Shown here: piece after piece, positions 51,736 to 63,339 of the stretch
Layout of the letters: each line of letters starts with the position of its first letter
Position numbering within the stretch: position 1 is the stretch's first letter
Notes under the pieces: generated by a model
Told to the model about the DNA's origin: nothing
Seen by the model: the letters and a program-made list of their open reading frames with translations, nothing else
The model's database searches: none
Origin: Saccharomycopsis fibuligera x Saccharomycopsis cf. fibuligera
Lineage: Eukaryota; Ascomycota; Saccharomycetes; Ascoideales; Saccharomycopsidaceae
Length of the DNA: 64,000 nt
Assembly (NCBI GenBank): GCA_001936135.1
Contig: CP012816.1
Span: 2,111,501 to 2,175,500 of the forward strand
Direction of reading: 5' to 3'
Position numbers and translations under genes: made by a program

Positions 51736-51784
51736 TTACTGTTTCATTACTCAATTAGTTTACCACGTAGCTAAATCCGAAGTG

Positions 51785-51887
51785 AGTGACTTCTCTTCAC
51801 TACTAGACGAGAGAATATTCCAACCAGTGTTGCTCAGAGGTGATTCCCTCAGGTATGAGTAGTTGATTTAGTCACTGTTTTCTGACA
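51785..51887 (-). repeat. Diverged LTR fragment related to the copia family
   Basis: Reverse-complement match to the intact LTR: TTCACTACTAGACGAGAG, then CCAACCAGTGTTGCTCAGAGG, CCTCAGGTATGAGTAG and GTCACTGTTTTCTGACA, about 75% alike by eye. It corresponds to the first 100 bp or so of the LTR and is much older than the young copy. Confidence 0.75.
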
Positions 51888-51957
51888 CATACGTTATCAT
51901 ATAGGAGAAATTCAAATAAGTGAAAACCCTGTGTTTAAAACAATTGAACTCTATACC

Positions 51958-51999
51958 CATACTGATAAGGAATGCGATCACAGTGAGGGATATGTTCGC
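51958..51999 (+). repeat. Direct repeat DR1 flanking the inverted-repeat element
   Basis: ACTGATAAGGAATGCGATC, then CACAGTGAGGGATATGTTCGC. Matches DR2 at 52344-52385 with a handful of differences, and itself has short inverted ends (GCGA...TTCGC). Confidence 0.7.
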
Positions 52000-52030
52000 A
52001 AGCGTCGAGAAAAGTAGCACCCCTAGTAGC

Positions 52031-52307
52031 TGTCAAAAATCTTGTATAAAGGTCGGCGATGTATTCCTTTTAACTTGCGTATTTAGTGAGGAGCGCAATA
52101 AATTATAAAAACCATATAAGAAACATAGAATATCTTAACTTGTTGTGTTTAAAAGGGGGTAGTTCTCTACTAAGTATTTTTAAACACGTATTGTTATGGT
52201 TATTATCGTTATCGATGGGTATCTTCGGCTTGTCATTTATTCCGCCAATCGCTATATACACAAGTTAAAAGGAACACGTCACTGACCTTTATACAAGATT
52301 TGCGACA
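52031..52307. mobile_element. 277-bp terminal-inverted-repeat element (MITE-like)
   Basis: The first 47 and last 47 bases are inverted repeats matching at about 41 positions, sharing ATCTTGTATAAAGGTC and TTCCTTTTAACTTG, with TGTC...GACA ends. No coding capacity. A target duplication is not evident at the ends as drawn. It may be a non-autonomous DNA transposon or a transcribed hairpin. Confidence 0.6.
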
Positions 52308-52343
52308 ACTTCAAGGATCCTTCTGACGGTTGTGAACACAGAC

Positions 52344-52385
52344 TGATCAGGAATGCGAACACTGTGACGGAAAATGTTCGCAACA
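52344..52385 (+). repeat. Direct repeat DR2 flanking the inverted-repeat element
   Basis: ACTGATCAGGAATGCGAAC, then ACTGTGACGGAAAATGTTCGC; copy of DR1, ending about 12 bp before tRNA-Ile. Confidence 0.7.
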
Positions 52386-52397
52386 TAACTATTAAAA

Positions 52398-52494
52398 GGT
52401 CCCTTGGCCCAGTTGGTTAAGGCGTGGTGCTAATATATAGCCTATTTGGGGCAATGTTACGCCAAGATCAGCAGTTCGATCCTGCTAGGGACCA
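52398..52494 (+). tRNA. tRNA-Ile (AAT) with 23-nt intron
   Basis: GGTCCCT acceptor pairs with AGGGACC, D arm GCCC...GGC region as in yeast tRNA-Ile, anticodon stem TGGTG/CGCCA enclosing CTAATA with a 23-nt intron before the last loop base, and T arm AGCAG/CTGCT with TTCGATC. Mature length is 74 nt, discriminator A. A T run follows at 52498-52505 as Pol III terminator. S. cerevisiae tRNA-Ile(AAU) lacks an intron. Confidence 0.95.
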
Positions 52495-54263
52495 TTTCTT
52501 TTTTTCCATTCGTTGCTTGATTTATTCCTTAAAATTTGATTACTGAAACCAGTGCTAGTAGTTTTTCACTTCTGGTGATGATTTCTCTGAATTTTTTTCA
52601 TGTACACGAAGCTTAGGATTCTATTAATAATGTGGTGGGTGTGCACTACAAGAAAAATCAAAAAAATTACGCAGCTAGTTTACTAGTTAGCCGGCTATCG
52701 TCCGTGACACTGTCTTTATGTTTAAGTTGCGATGATAATTGACGGCTGATATGATTTTCTCTAATTATCAAGAACTAGCTAGATTAAGTCATTTAAAAGT
52801 ACCGATCGCAGGCAGACTGCATAAACTGCTCATTAAATTTTTATTGAATTTCTTTTGGCAATTTTTCTTTTTTTTCTTTGTTGTCATTTTACCGTTTTTA
52901 TGAAATCAAATAAATTGGCTGAGCAAGTATGCTTAAGGCGGATAGAAAACGGAGGCAATCATGACAATTCGGCAATCCTAGTTCATTCCTAATTTTTCCG
53001 ACCTTTACACCTGAAGATGATAATTAGCGACTTTCCAAATTTCTGGCAAATTGCTAATTAGTATTTATTCTTAAAACATAATACACTTTGTTTGTGTACT
53101 CAAAATTTGCACTTAGATTGTGTTCTGCATCTTCAGCTATAGTATAAAATATATAATGTTCTCGTGATAATGAGTAAGGTTTTGATGCGCGCTTTGAACG
53201 TAACAAGATTAACAAGCACATAAGACTTCCTGTGATCTATTACTAGCCTCGCTAGCGTGTTGAGCGAGAAAACAATAACCAAATTTGACGGCCCTTTGGT
53301 TGACAGTCAATTGTCCTTGGTGCTCCAGAGAAAATGAGGGGTGAGACATGCGTTGCTAGGAAAAGGGTGGTGTAAGAAGAAAACACACGCACACACAAAA
53401 CAAAACAAAAAAACAATAAAACTTAGAAAACATTAACAAAGCAGCAAAATTTTTCAAAGCAGCAAATACAGTGAGCTGAATAGACTTTTGCAATTTGTTG
53501 ACTTACCATCAGCTGGTGGGAGCTGGTGGGAGATGCAGACTGAATGGTTGTGCGATTTTTTTCTTACTGTTTACATTCCACAAAAATGGTACTGGTAGAG
53601 ATTAGTTGAAGCCTTTTACATTGACAATCAATTTTTCTTTTGTGACAGAAATCCCATGGACAACGATGGAGAAGCGCACAGTACGCTGATCAGTGGTTTC
53701 GTTTTCAACAATAAACATCACCGCAGAGCAGAAGACTAGCATAGTTGCCAATTACACTCGAAACATTCTTACTGTCACTAGCAAGAGCTGACTTTTGAGC
53801 TCTAACACGTCAACTTCCATGCACACCCTGCTATACAACACATTTTCCAGAACCAAGTGAAGGCACTGAGGGATTTTTCCAAGTATAACCACCTTGAGCT
53901 GCTGGATGCTGGCCGTTACGCTATACCGTTGTAGCGACCGGTGACTGCGGTTATACCTCTTTGGGTTGTTCTACTTAACCCCGATTCTGCAGGCGGGTAA
54001 CACTCTAAGCGTAGCGTGAAGTATAAAACAATACCTGCTAAGGAAAAATATCAAATAGCCACGTCATCCGAGGAAATGTTTTGCTGGTTATTATTTGTGA
54101 GGGTACTGTTTCATTTCTTAGGGTATTAAAACAAGCTAACTAGTAGTTCCTGCACTTATCGATATGATAGCAGTGGTGGGTAGTCGAAAGGAGAGGCTAT
54201 TGTAAAGCTTCGCCATATGTGCGGCAGCCTGTCTGCCTGCGCTAACGGTTGCAAAATTTGAAC

Positions 54264-54298
54264 TTGCCACTGCCACTGCCACTGCCACTGCCACTGAT
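54264..54298. repeat. (TGCCAC)n hexamer array
   Basis: About five and a half perfect units in the GC-rich island upstream of SSN6. Confidence 0.85.
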
Positions 54299-54833
54299 TG
54301 ATCGATGGCGACGATGCTTTTGCTGATTGTGTGTTGCAGAAGGTGGATGTCTGCGGCAGAGTGTCTCCGGAGCCGAGCAGCAGCTAGCTGGCGCACAAAC
54401 AATCGATTAATCGGCAATTGCCTAGCGGCGCCAGGGGCCAAGATAGCCAACCCTACAGGGTAACGCTCACGGCTGCAGCACATGGGCAGCGCATATGATG
54501 GAGGCGGGAGGGAGGTCGCAAGGGTGGCAGGCAGGACTTTTCTGCCATCATTTACTACTACTCGATAGTGCTGCTAAGTTTATTGTCACTACGGTCGTAT
54601 TGTACCAATAATGGAACTCGGGCCGATGGGGCTCCATCCCTATTAGGCACATGCCAAAAGTGCACAAAATGCGAGTGGAAGAAGGCCCCCATGCGTGCGG
54701 GTAATGACGACGGCTGCCGGCGGCTGATATTTCCATATTGCGAGCACAATGTCCAAAGATCGGGGAGGATCAAAGGCTCTCTGCTGACTGTTAATGAATG
54801 GTGTTGGCATTAATTCAGCTGAAAGATGACAGG

Positions 54834-54852
54834 GCCCCCCGTTCCGGGGGGC
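54834..54852. other. GC-only hairpin
   Basis: GCCCCCC, loop GTTCC, GGGGGGC: a perfect seven-pair all-GC stem in an otherwise AT-rich genome, 1.2 kb upstream of SSN6. Confidence 0.75.
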
Positions 54853-56034
54853 GCTTGAAAGTCAGGTGGCGACGCACATGACCAATTGCGGCGGGAGATT
54901 TGCCCTGGAGAAAACAAGAATACAAGAATAAAAACAAACACAAAAGATGGCAAAGCAGCGGTGGAAATCAGTGAAAGCGATCGTGGCACAAGGTCCAGAA
55001 AAGAAAAGAAAAAAAAAATGCCAAGAACTGGGCCTCGATTGTTAGGGCAACACCCAGACAGTTTACTGGTCCGCACCTCTGCACCAAGAGGTCTGGGTAC
55101 GCACTGCAGCCCTGTGCAAATGCAACTGTGCAACAATGCACCATGAGTCCCTCGGCGACTGGGGCTGGCTGGTTTGTGTGTGTGGTGCCGATGGCTGGGA
55201 AAAAAAGTAAAACAGCGGTTTGGAGAGAAAAGTCCATGAGTCTCAAAACAGATTTGCTAATTGTGCGCCAGCAGAACAATGCAAACTCTAATTTGGGCTG
55301 CGCTTTTATACTGTTGATTGTTACTGTTCGTGAGTTTTGTTTTATTTTACTTTTTTCCTCGTTTCTGGAGTCTTAGGACTTGGAGCCTTTTTGACTTTTT
55401 GACTTTTCTGCTTTTTTACTTTTTTTTTCTTTCATTCGCAGTTTCCTTCGTTTCCACTTCTCTTTCTTTTTCCTCGCGCTCTGGCTCTTTTATCTTTTCT
55501 GTTTTCTGTTTTCTGTTTTTTATTTTTATTTTTTATTTGCTTTTGACTTTCTTTCCTCCTCCCTCGTTAAGTCAATCCACCCCGTATCTCAGTTACAGTA
55601 GCACCGGTTTGTGTCGCTGTTTCTTCCATCTTGCCACAATACACATCCTTTTGTTGCTGCCCCTGCCAATCTCGCTCAGGAACCCGTCCAGCAAAGTCAC
55701 CCAGCATTGTCTCTAATTGCCGGTTTTTTTCCCGGACACTCACTATTTTCAGCACAGGAACATTTTTCCCACACCACACGCCAATACACACACGAGCGCT
55801 AAACGCAAAAATAAGAAAAAAATTAATAATACAACAACATTGGTGAACCATAAAAAAAAAAGTGTATCTCCAAGAAGTGCTATCCCCGTCTGAGACAATC
55901 CACAATATTTCAAAACAGACCCTATAACCATCATCTGCTCGGGATATCGTTATTGTTTACATTACCTCAAGAGAATCCCAACCTCAACTTCAAGTTGATG
56001 CTTGAAGCAACATTACTGAATTAAAAGTGAAAAC

Positions 56035-57766
56035 ATGTCAACACTACACCAGCCTTCTGCTATTGCCTCCAGAAGTCCCATGGTAAACAATGGCCATTTG
56101 GCTTCCAACGGGACACCTCAACCGCAACCCCAGCTGTTACACCATGTAAGAGCTGATTCAATTGGTATAAATGGAAAGTCTTCTGCCGCTCTCGCACCGG
56201 CCATTACCTCAGTTGCCCCACAAGTGGCACCTCAACAAGACCCGGCTTACATTACCAGTGTGAATGCCACCGCTGATACCTGGCTAGCTGTTGCTTCTTG
56301 CTGTGAAACGATAGGGGATGCTGACAAGGCCGTTGCTTCTTACGACAGAGTATTGAAACTTGTGCCAAATAATCCTGTGGCTCTCACCAGATTGGGCAAT
56401 CTTTACCGTCACAGAGATATGTTCTCTCAGGCTGCTGACTTTTACCAGAGAGCTTTAACTACAGATAGCACAAACGGTGAAACCTGGGGATTGTTGGGCC
56501 ATTGCTATTTGATGCTTGACGATTTACAGAGAGCGTATGCTGCTTACCAACAGGCGTTGTACCACTTAAATGACCCTAATGTGCCTAAATTGTGGCATGG
56601 AATTGGAATTTTGTACGATAGATATGGTTCCTTAGAGTTCGCTGAAGAAGCTTTTGCTAGAGTGCTTGAATTGGACCCTAATTTCGAAAAAGCCACGGAA
56701 ATCTATTTTAGATTAGGCATTATTTACAAACAACAGAACAAGTACACTCAATCATTGGATTGCTTCAAATACATTCTCCCTGATCCGCCAGCTCCATTAA
56801 CTCAGCCAGATGTTTGGTTTCAAATTGGTTCAGTGTTGGAGCAACAAAGAGACTTTAATGGCGCTAGAGATGCTTATGAGAGAGTGCTTAGTTCTAATCC
56901 TAGACATTCCAAGGTATTGCAACTTTTGGGTTGCTTGTATTCTCAACAATCTGCAAATTATCATGATTTGGATCAAGCTTTATCCTTATTGACTCAATCG
57001 TTGGAACTCGATCCTGAAGATGCTCATACTTGGTATCATCTTGGTAGAGTTTACATGGCTAAAGGCGATTATAATGAAGCCTATGAATCATTTCAACGCG
57101 CTGTTAACAAAGATTCTAGAAACCCAACTTTTTGGTGCTCTATTGGTGTTTTGTATTACCAAATTTCTCAATATCGCGATGCTCTAAATGCTTACACCAG
57201 AGCTATTCGTTTGAATCCTTACATCTCCGAAGTTTGGTACGATTTGGGTACCCTTTATGAAACTTGCAATAATCAACTCAGCGACGCGTTGGATGCTTAT
57301 AATCATGCACAAAGATTGGATCCTACTAATCCACATATTCAAGCAAGATTAGACCAGTTGACTAGATACCAACAAGAAGGTGGGAATGCAACATTACCAC
57401 CACCAACGCAAGAATTGAGGTTACCTCAAGGAATGTTGCCAAACCGTCAAGAACATGAGATTCAACAGCAACAGCAACAAACTCAACAGCAGTTGCCTCA
57501 ATTGAGATTGGGTGAAACCCAAGCACAACCTATTCAAAGTAAAGTGAGTATTCCTTCTCAGCACCCACAACAGCAAATTGCACCAGCTCAGACACAACCG
57601 GTAGTGCAGCAAGCTCAACAATCTCAACAGCAGCCTCCAAGCTATGGTCATCCTAAAAGCTATATCCAACAACAACACTCACATCAGGTGTCCCCTAAAG
57701 TTGAGCCAGTTCAATATCAACCGTCTTTTGAACATCAACAACATCAGGCCCAAGCACAACAAGCCC

Positions 57767-57813
<47 letters not shown>

Positions 57814-59685
57814 CCACAGCAGCAGCATCAACAAACTCCTACTGCTCTGTACGCTGCTCAAAGTCATTATCAACAACACCAAGCTGCTCATCATCAGCCA
57901 CAAATAGCAAGTCAGCAAGATCTTCACTCTCCTGCGGTTCAACATCAGCAACAACAGCAGCCACCTCAAGTTCAACATCATCATCAGCAACACCAATCAC
58001 ATCAGTTGGCGCCAGTTCAAGCTCAAAGCCAAGGAAGTACCAAGTTGCCTTCGCTAAGTAGAGAACATTATAGTCCAATACCTCATGCGAACTCTAGAGC
58101 TGAGTACAATAATGCGCCAGTCCATGCTGCCCCAGAAGCTGTAGCTGTAGTTTCTCCACAACCTCCTGCTAATGTTCAGCACGAATCAAAATCTACTGCA
58201 ATTGTTGCTCCTCCTACACATCCTCAGCCAAACTCATCAGCAACGCTGCCACCTGAAACTGTTCCTCAACAACAGCAACAGTATACAGCAAAACAGTATC
58301 CAGATATCTTGAACGGATCTAAGCCTTCTCATGCCGAAACGGTAAAGAAAGAACCATCTTCTCCTGTCAGACACGAGCCAGCTAGAGTAATTCCATCAAA
58401 AAGAGAAGCCACTGATTCTGTGAAAGAAAAACCTAGAAAGAAGCACAATGGAAGATCTTCATCGAAGTCTAACTCTCATTCACCATCAGCAACTTCTACA
58501 TCGAATCATAAAAAGAATGGTCATTCTGCGGAGCCTGAAAAGAAAGAAGTTACGCAGTCGCGAGCTTCTCCACCTGCTGCTACTACTGCTACTACTGCTG
58601 CCACAGTTCAGTCTGCCACTGCAGCTCAAGAAAAGAATGACAATAGCAACGGTAATGGTAATGGAAATGGCAATGGCAATGTTAATTCTGCTGAAAACAA
58701 GGTTGATGAAAAACCTCAGAATCCCGTTCAAAATACTGATTTGAAATTACCAGATGCAAAGTCAAGAGAAGATGAAGATGAAGACCAAGAGATGGTTGAT
58801 GATGGTAAAGAAGCTAATGAAGATGTTCCAGTTAGACAAATTGACGAAGATGAAGATTACGATGAAGAAGATGATGACGAACAAGAAGAAGAAAAGAAAG
58901 GAGAGCAGAAGTCAAGTAGTACTAATTCTGTTGATGCTACGACGGAAACCAGTGAAGTATCTCCCAAGGTTGAACAGAGCAAGAATGAGCAAACTGAAGA
59001 TCCAAAGGCTAGTGATGATGAAAAGCCAACAACAACAACAACAACAACAACAGAATCTGCCGAAACGAAAGAAGCAGAACAAAAGAAGGAGGAAAAAGAA
59101 CCTTTAAAGGAAAAAGTTGAAGCCAAAACAGAATCAAATGAACCAGCTGAAAGACCAGCAGTTGGAAAATCATTGGCTGTTGATACTGCAGAGGCAAAGT
59201 CTGGTGAAAAAGAAAAAGACGATAACCAGACGCCATCTGAGTCTGTAAATGGAAATTCTGCCGCTGTGGCCTCAAATTTAGAAAAGAAAGACGAGGACGA
59301 AGAAAAATTCAAAGACAAGGAAATCAAACTTGATGGCAAAGAAGAAAATAAGGCTGCACCTCTTGATGTGAGTGGTGAATATGCCAAGTCTGTGGAAAAA
59401 GAGGAAGAAAAGGAAGAAAAGGAAGAAAAGGAAGAAAAGGAAGAAAAGGAAGAAAAGGAAGAAAAGGAAGAAAAGGAAGAAAAGGAACAAAAGAAAGAGA
59501 AGGAAGAAAAGGAAGAAAAAGCCGAATCACAAGACAAAGATGATAAGCAAAAAAATCAAGAAGAGAAGTTTAATTATGCACAAATAAGAGAAAAGCCATC
59601 TGAGAAAGATAATATCAAGAAAGACGAGGCCTCAACTTCTGCAGAGGCAAAAGACTCTGAAGGGGATGCGGTCATGAAAAATTAG
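56035..59685 (+). CDS. SSN6: Global transcriptional co-repressor Ssn6 (Cyc8)
   Basis: 1,216 residues, ATG at 56035. Residues about 80-441 form ten consecutive tetratricopeptide repeats (for example GETWGLLGHCYLMLDDLQRA and HTWYHLGRVYMAKGDYNEA), the Tup1-binding and DNA-binding-protein-binding region of Ssn6. A Gln/Pro/His-rich segment (about 475-720, with a polyQ run near 578-598) follows, then a Lys/Glu/Asp-rich tail with a 9-bp-unit EEK repeat. Ssn6 with Tup1 represses glucose-, hypoxia- and morphogenesis-controlled genes. The TPR block is highly conserved, the tail is not. Single exon; upstream region unusually long. Confidence 0.96.
57766..57830 (+). repeat. CAA tract encoding polyQ in Ssn6
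   Basis: About 17 CAA codons in a row, then CAG/CAT mixtures. Confidence 0.9.
59398..59520 (+). repeat. GAAGAAAAG nonamer array encoding (EEK)n in Ssn6
   Basis: About ten near-perfect 9-bp units, then two variants, encoding Glu-Glu-Lys repeats that would form a single charged alpha helix. Confidence 0.9.
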
Positions 59686-61240
59686 AAAAATACAACTAAA
59701 GATTAATTTTTTCTGTTTTTTTTTTTTTTTTTTTTTTTTTTGTTCTTTTTTATCAATGACTATTTGTTACTTGATTAATTCGCCCTTTTTTTCCATCTGA
59801 TTCTTCGATTTACATTATTCCAGCTCTTGTTATTCGTCATGCTGCTTTTTCCTTTTTTCATTTCTATTTACCTTTTTTGTTTCTGTGTTATATATGTATG
59901 TACATTTCTCCCTATTATTACTTAACTTTTTTTTCTTTGCGTGTCTTTTGATTTTTGGTAGCTTGATTTTCACATTTGATTTTGATTTGACTTTTAAATT
60001 CCTGCCTTTTTTGTTGTTCTATTTGTGCTCAACTACTGATTATTCAGAGCTGTTTTCATTCTTTGATGTTCCATTTTGTTATTTATTCGATTGTTGGTTT
60101 TTTTCTCTATAGTATTTCTACTTATTTCTTGAACATACGTATTTTTGCAAAATTGAATAGTCAGAAATAAGTGACTCTTTTTTTAAGACAATTAGAAACA
60201 CCAAGCAGTTGTCACTCAAGTGTAATATTTCTTCGAAAAGAAAGACTGTCAACATCAAGCCAGGCGCTCAAGCGAAGTGACAAACATTAATGTTTCTCAA
60301 AATTGCTAATAGTATTGCCTGGCTAGTGGAGGTCGCCGACTTCATATTATCGTAAGCATATATCACTGAAAAATTTGAAACACAGTGATATGCTAATTTT
60401 TTTTCTTACCTTTTCTGCCACAATTAAAGGCAATATCAATGACGATTGAGAAACTTCATTATTGTGTAATTCACTGACATTTTGTACAATCAGAAAGATA
60501 CGATAGCTGGAAGCGCCCGTCGCTTACTATTTTACTAGTGACGCTCTATTTTGCTGTCTTACTTGCTGCCTGCCTACTGTCATTAGCAGGGTCTGCCAGT
60601 ACTAAATGGTTAACGGCGCGACATGCGTCCAGTTCGATCATTCAATCTCACGCAGCCGGCGTAAAGACCCGCAGCAAGAAAAAGAAACAAATAAGTCAAA
60701 AGCAAAAAAAAAAAAAAAAAAAAAAAAAGCAATGAATTCAACGAAAAGCGGAGGTATAAGCCATGGCTTGATGGCTGCATTTCATAAAATTACCCAGCCA
60801 GTCGACGAGCTGAAAAAAAGCCCTGTTTGCAAAGTACGACCTGTACGAGCTTGCGTCCCTCACTATTATCATTATTTGTTAACTGGTAGTGAAGTCTGAA
60901 AAGGCTGATTAGTTGATGAACTCGTTTCGTTTTGTGAAGTTAACTAATCACTTATTACGCTATACTGTGATTTTCTGACTTTTAGAAACATTTGTGGTAA
61001 TGTCACACTCGAAAATGACTTGCTGTTCTCTATTTTCACCTTGAGATAGAAACCTTAAAAAAGCGGGCATTAGAAAGTAGAGTATAATGAAATAAAACAA
61101 TCATCTATTAAAAACGTATAATGGAGAAGAAAATAAAAATCGATATTAAAGGATGAAATAAACTAAAAGCTAATGTCGAGAAGAAAGTTGCAGAAAAAGC
61201 AACAAGTATTGTTCAATTTAAACATTGTCTTGCAATGTGC
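59686..61240. other. Convergent intergenic region SSN6 / SEC53
   Basis: 1.55 kb of 3' flanks. T26 run at 59716-59741. A clean inverted repeat GCATATATCACTG...CAGTGATATGC occurs at 60356-60393. An A run is at 60706-60729. No gene is recognised. Confidence 0.6.
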
Positions 61241-62011
61241 TTAGAGCTCTTCATCTTTGAAGAACAATTCCTTCAAGATGTTATAAGTGTCATCTGGGTT
61301 TCTTACAGAGTGACCAATAGTTCTTTCATCACTGTAAATTTCCCAGTCGTTACCACCTTGGTAAGTTTTGTCACCAAAGAAGTGAATTTCTTTGAAGTTT
61401 TCGCTTTCAATGTGTTGTAAGCAGTAAGTCTTGTCCCAACCAGTTGGGAAAACGTCGAAAGAAATTTGACCACCAATAGAGTAAGTTAAGGCCAAGTGGC
61501 TAAAGTTTTTCTTCAATTCGGCAACCATAGTTTCTCTAACCTTGTGGATTTTGTCGTAAGCTTCAAATTCATTTCTCTCTTGAGTAGAAGCATTTCTACC
61601 AACTGGAGAAACATTAATCATACCATTTCTAAATTCAATAAATGTACCCCTTCTGACTGGAAGATCAATACTGGCTAAGTAACCAAGAATCCATTTGGCC
61701 AACTTGTTGTATTCTTCATTACCAATCCAGTTGATGAAGGACTGAGAAGCTAATTCTTTGCCTTGCTTGTAAGCAGTCAAACCGTTTTCACTGAAAGCAT
61801 AGTCGAATTGGTCTACGACATCATTACCAAGTTGTTCTTTTTGTTTGGACAAGTCAGAACCACCAACAAAACCGATAACAATTTTTTCTCTCAATTTTGG
61901 AAGCAAAGCTTTCATTTTGTCACCAATGAACAAACGAGCTGGGGTCAAAGTACCATCAACATCAAAAAGGGCAATGACGCCTGGAATTTGCTTATCTGGG
62001 AAAGAAGACAT
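61241..62011 (-). CDS. SEC53: Phosphomannomutase Sec53 (Pmm)
   Basis: 256 residues, ATG at 62011, close to the 254 residues of yeast Sec53. HAD-superfamily motif [10 protein letters not shown] at 17-26 supplies the nucleophile Asp17 and acid/base Asp19. Other conserved blocks are [49 protein letters not shown] (substrate binding) and [16 protein letters not shown] (metal site). The enzyme interconverts mannose-6-phosphate and mannose-1-phosphate in the cytosol, providing GDP-mannose for N- and O-glycosylation, GPI anchors and mannan. It carries no insertions, unlike many of its neighbours. Confidence 0.98.
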   Translation of the reverse strand: MSSFPDKQIPGVIALFDVDGTLTPARLFIGDKMKALLPKLREKIVIGFVGGSDLSKQKEQLGNDVVDQFDYAFSENGLTAYKQGKELASQSFINWIGNEEYNKLAKWILGYLASIDLPVRRGTFIEFRNGMINVSPVGRNASTQERNEFEAYDKIHKVRETMVAELKKNFSHLALTYSIGGQISFDVFPTGWDKTYCLQHIESENFKEIHFFGDKTYQGGNDWEIYSDERTIGHSVRNPDDTYNILKELFFKDEEL

Positions 62012-63339
62012 TATTGGAAATGAAGTAAGAATAATAAAGTAGTAGGAACTAAAAAAAGGGGTATAATGACAGTGAATTAAGACTGAACAAAAGAGAGGAT
62101 TAGCTTTCTGAAGGAATAACGAAAATGAAATATAAACAAAAAGGAAGGAAAAAAAGGGATGTCCCCCAGTGATGATGAAATATTCTTTTTTTCACTATAA
62201 TTAAAATGAAATACACCGTGTCTCTTTTTCTTCCCAAGCCTGAACCTGCAGTGAAATCACGAGACCTCTTTTTGTTTTTTATAGGTAGGGTACCCTGCGA
62301 AACTCTCAACATGAAGACACAACATCAGCTTGAGTAAGTCAACTAATAAATCAATTCGAATCATTTTGTCAGATTTGGTGAATTTACTTTGCACTTATTT
62401 GTAAGTGAGTTATTTCAAGGCCATGGGAAGCAAAATAGGTCACACGAAATAATGCTTTCTGTGTTCAGCATGTGACTGCCAGGATGACTTTTTCGTGTGA
62501 ATTCTACAAATGCACACTTTAAATAAAAATAAAAGCGCTTTAAGACTTTAAATAAAGGAAATTAAAATGACCAGAAAACAGCATCTTTCATTTCCAATTA
62601 TAATATCGCTTTATGATTTGTAATTCGAATGCATAGTGGGTGATTGACAGTTGGTAAAAAAGACAACTGCAATTTTCTATCCGAAGCCGTTAACGTATGG
62701 CAAATTCCGATTTATCAAGCATCCACAGTTTAGGCTTATACTATGGGGATTTCCTGCCATTAATAGTGCCTTACAATAGCACTCGTATGTAATAACTCTT
62801 CTTTGAGGTAGGAGTACTGCTCAAAATAAATTCAATCTTGACATATTTGGAAACTCGTAATAAGATAGGATTGACCAGCTTGGTCTTTTGAGAACTTTAT
62901 CAAGTCTTTACTGAAGACTCGCTATTGCATCTTTATTATTAGTCTTGCCAACTTTATTTCAAGCAATAGTAGTTGATTGGTTCCTCGCATCAATATAGCG
63001 GATGTAAGAAGCATACACTAACACTCTTAGCAGAATCTGGAATGTCAAGACATAGTTGGGCATCATCTGTGAAGAATTATGTATGCATAAACTCATGCAT
63101 CCTAGATGCCTCGCACTAAAGAACATAGGAAAATGTTAACATGCACTTCACTCATTTTTCGTATATACAACAAAATACAATAAAACCCAAAGAGTAAACT
63201 AATAGTATAAAAATGCCCTGAATCCCAAGATTTTCGATGTCTTGGCTTTTATATTTTCCATTATAGATCTATTATTTCGAACACTAAGTCTCGTTTGAAG
63301 CATTGTTGATTTCTTTCCATTCATTTATTCAATTTTACC
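62012..63339. promoter_or_regulatory. 1.3-kb divergent region between SEC53 and the aspartyl protease
   Basis: Holds both promoters. A TATAAAAA box at about 63207-63214 lies some 130 bp upstream of the protease ATG. No gene is recognised in between. Confidence 0.6.

Larger units (their letters stand above)
52495..56034. other. 3.5-kb upstream region of SSN6 with a GC-rich island
   Basis: No convincing gene. 54130-55150 is markedly GC-richer than its surroundings, so many overlapping frames on both strands stay open there, none with a recognised product. It holds a GCCACT hexamer array (about 54266-54297) and a GC-only hairpin (54834-54852). 55380-55560 is pyrimidine-rich. A long regulatory region or leader for SSN6 is the simplest reading (inference). 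Confidence 0.55.

Noticed and set aside
54136-55146. Several overlapping 80-115 codon frames on both strands
   Set aside because: They coincide with a GC-rich patch where stops are rare, overlap one another and have no recognised domain.
58857-59537. 226-codon Ser/Phe-rich frame antisense to SSN6
   Set aside because: A mirror of the acidic, GAA-rich SSN6 coding repeats; no independent evidence.
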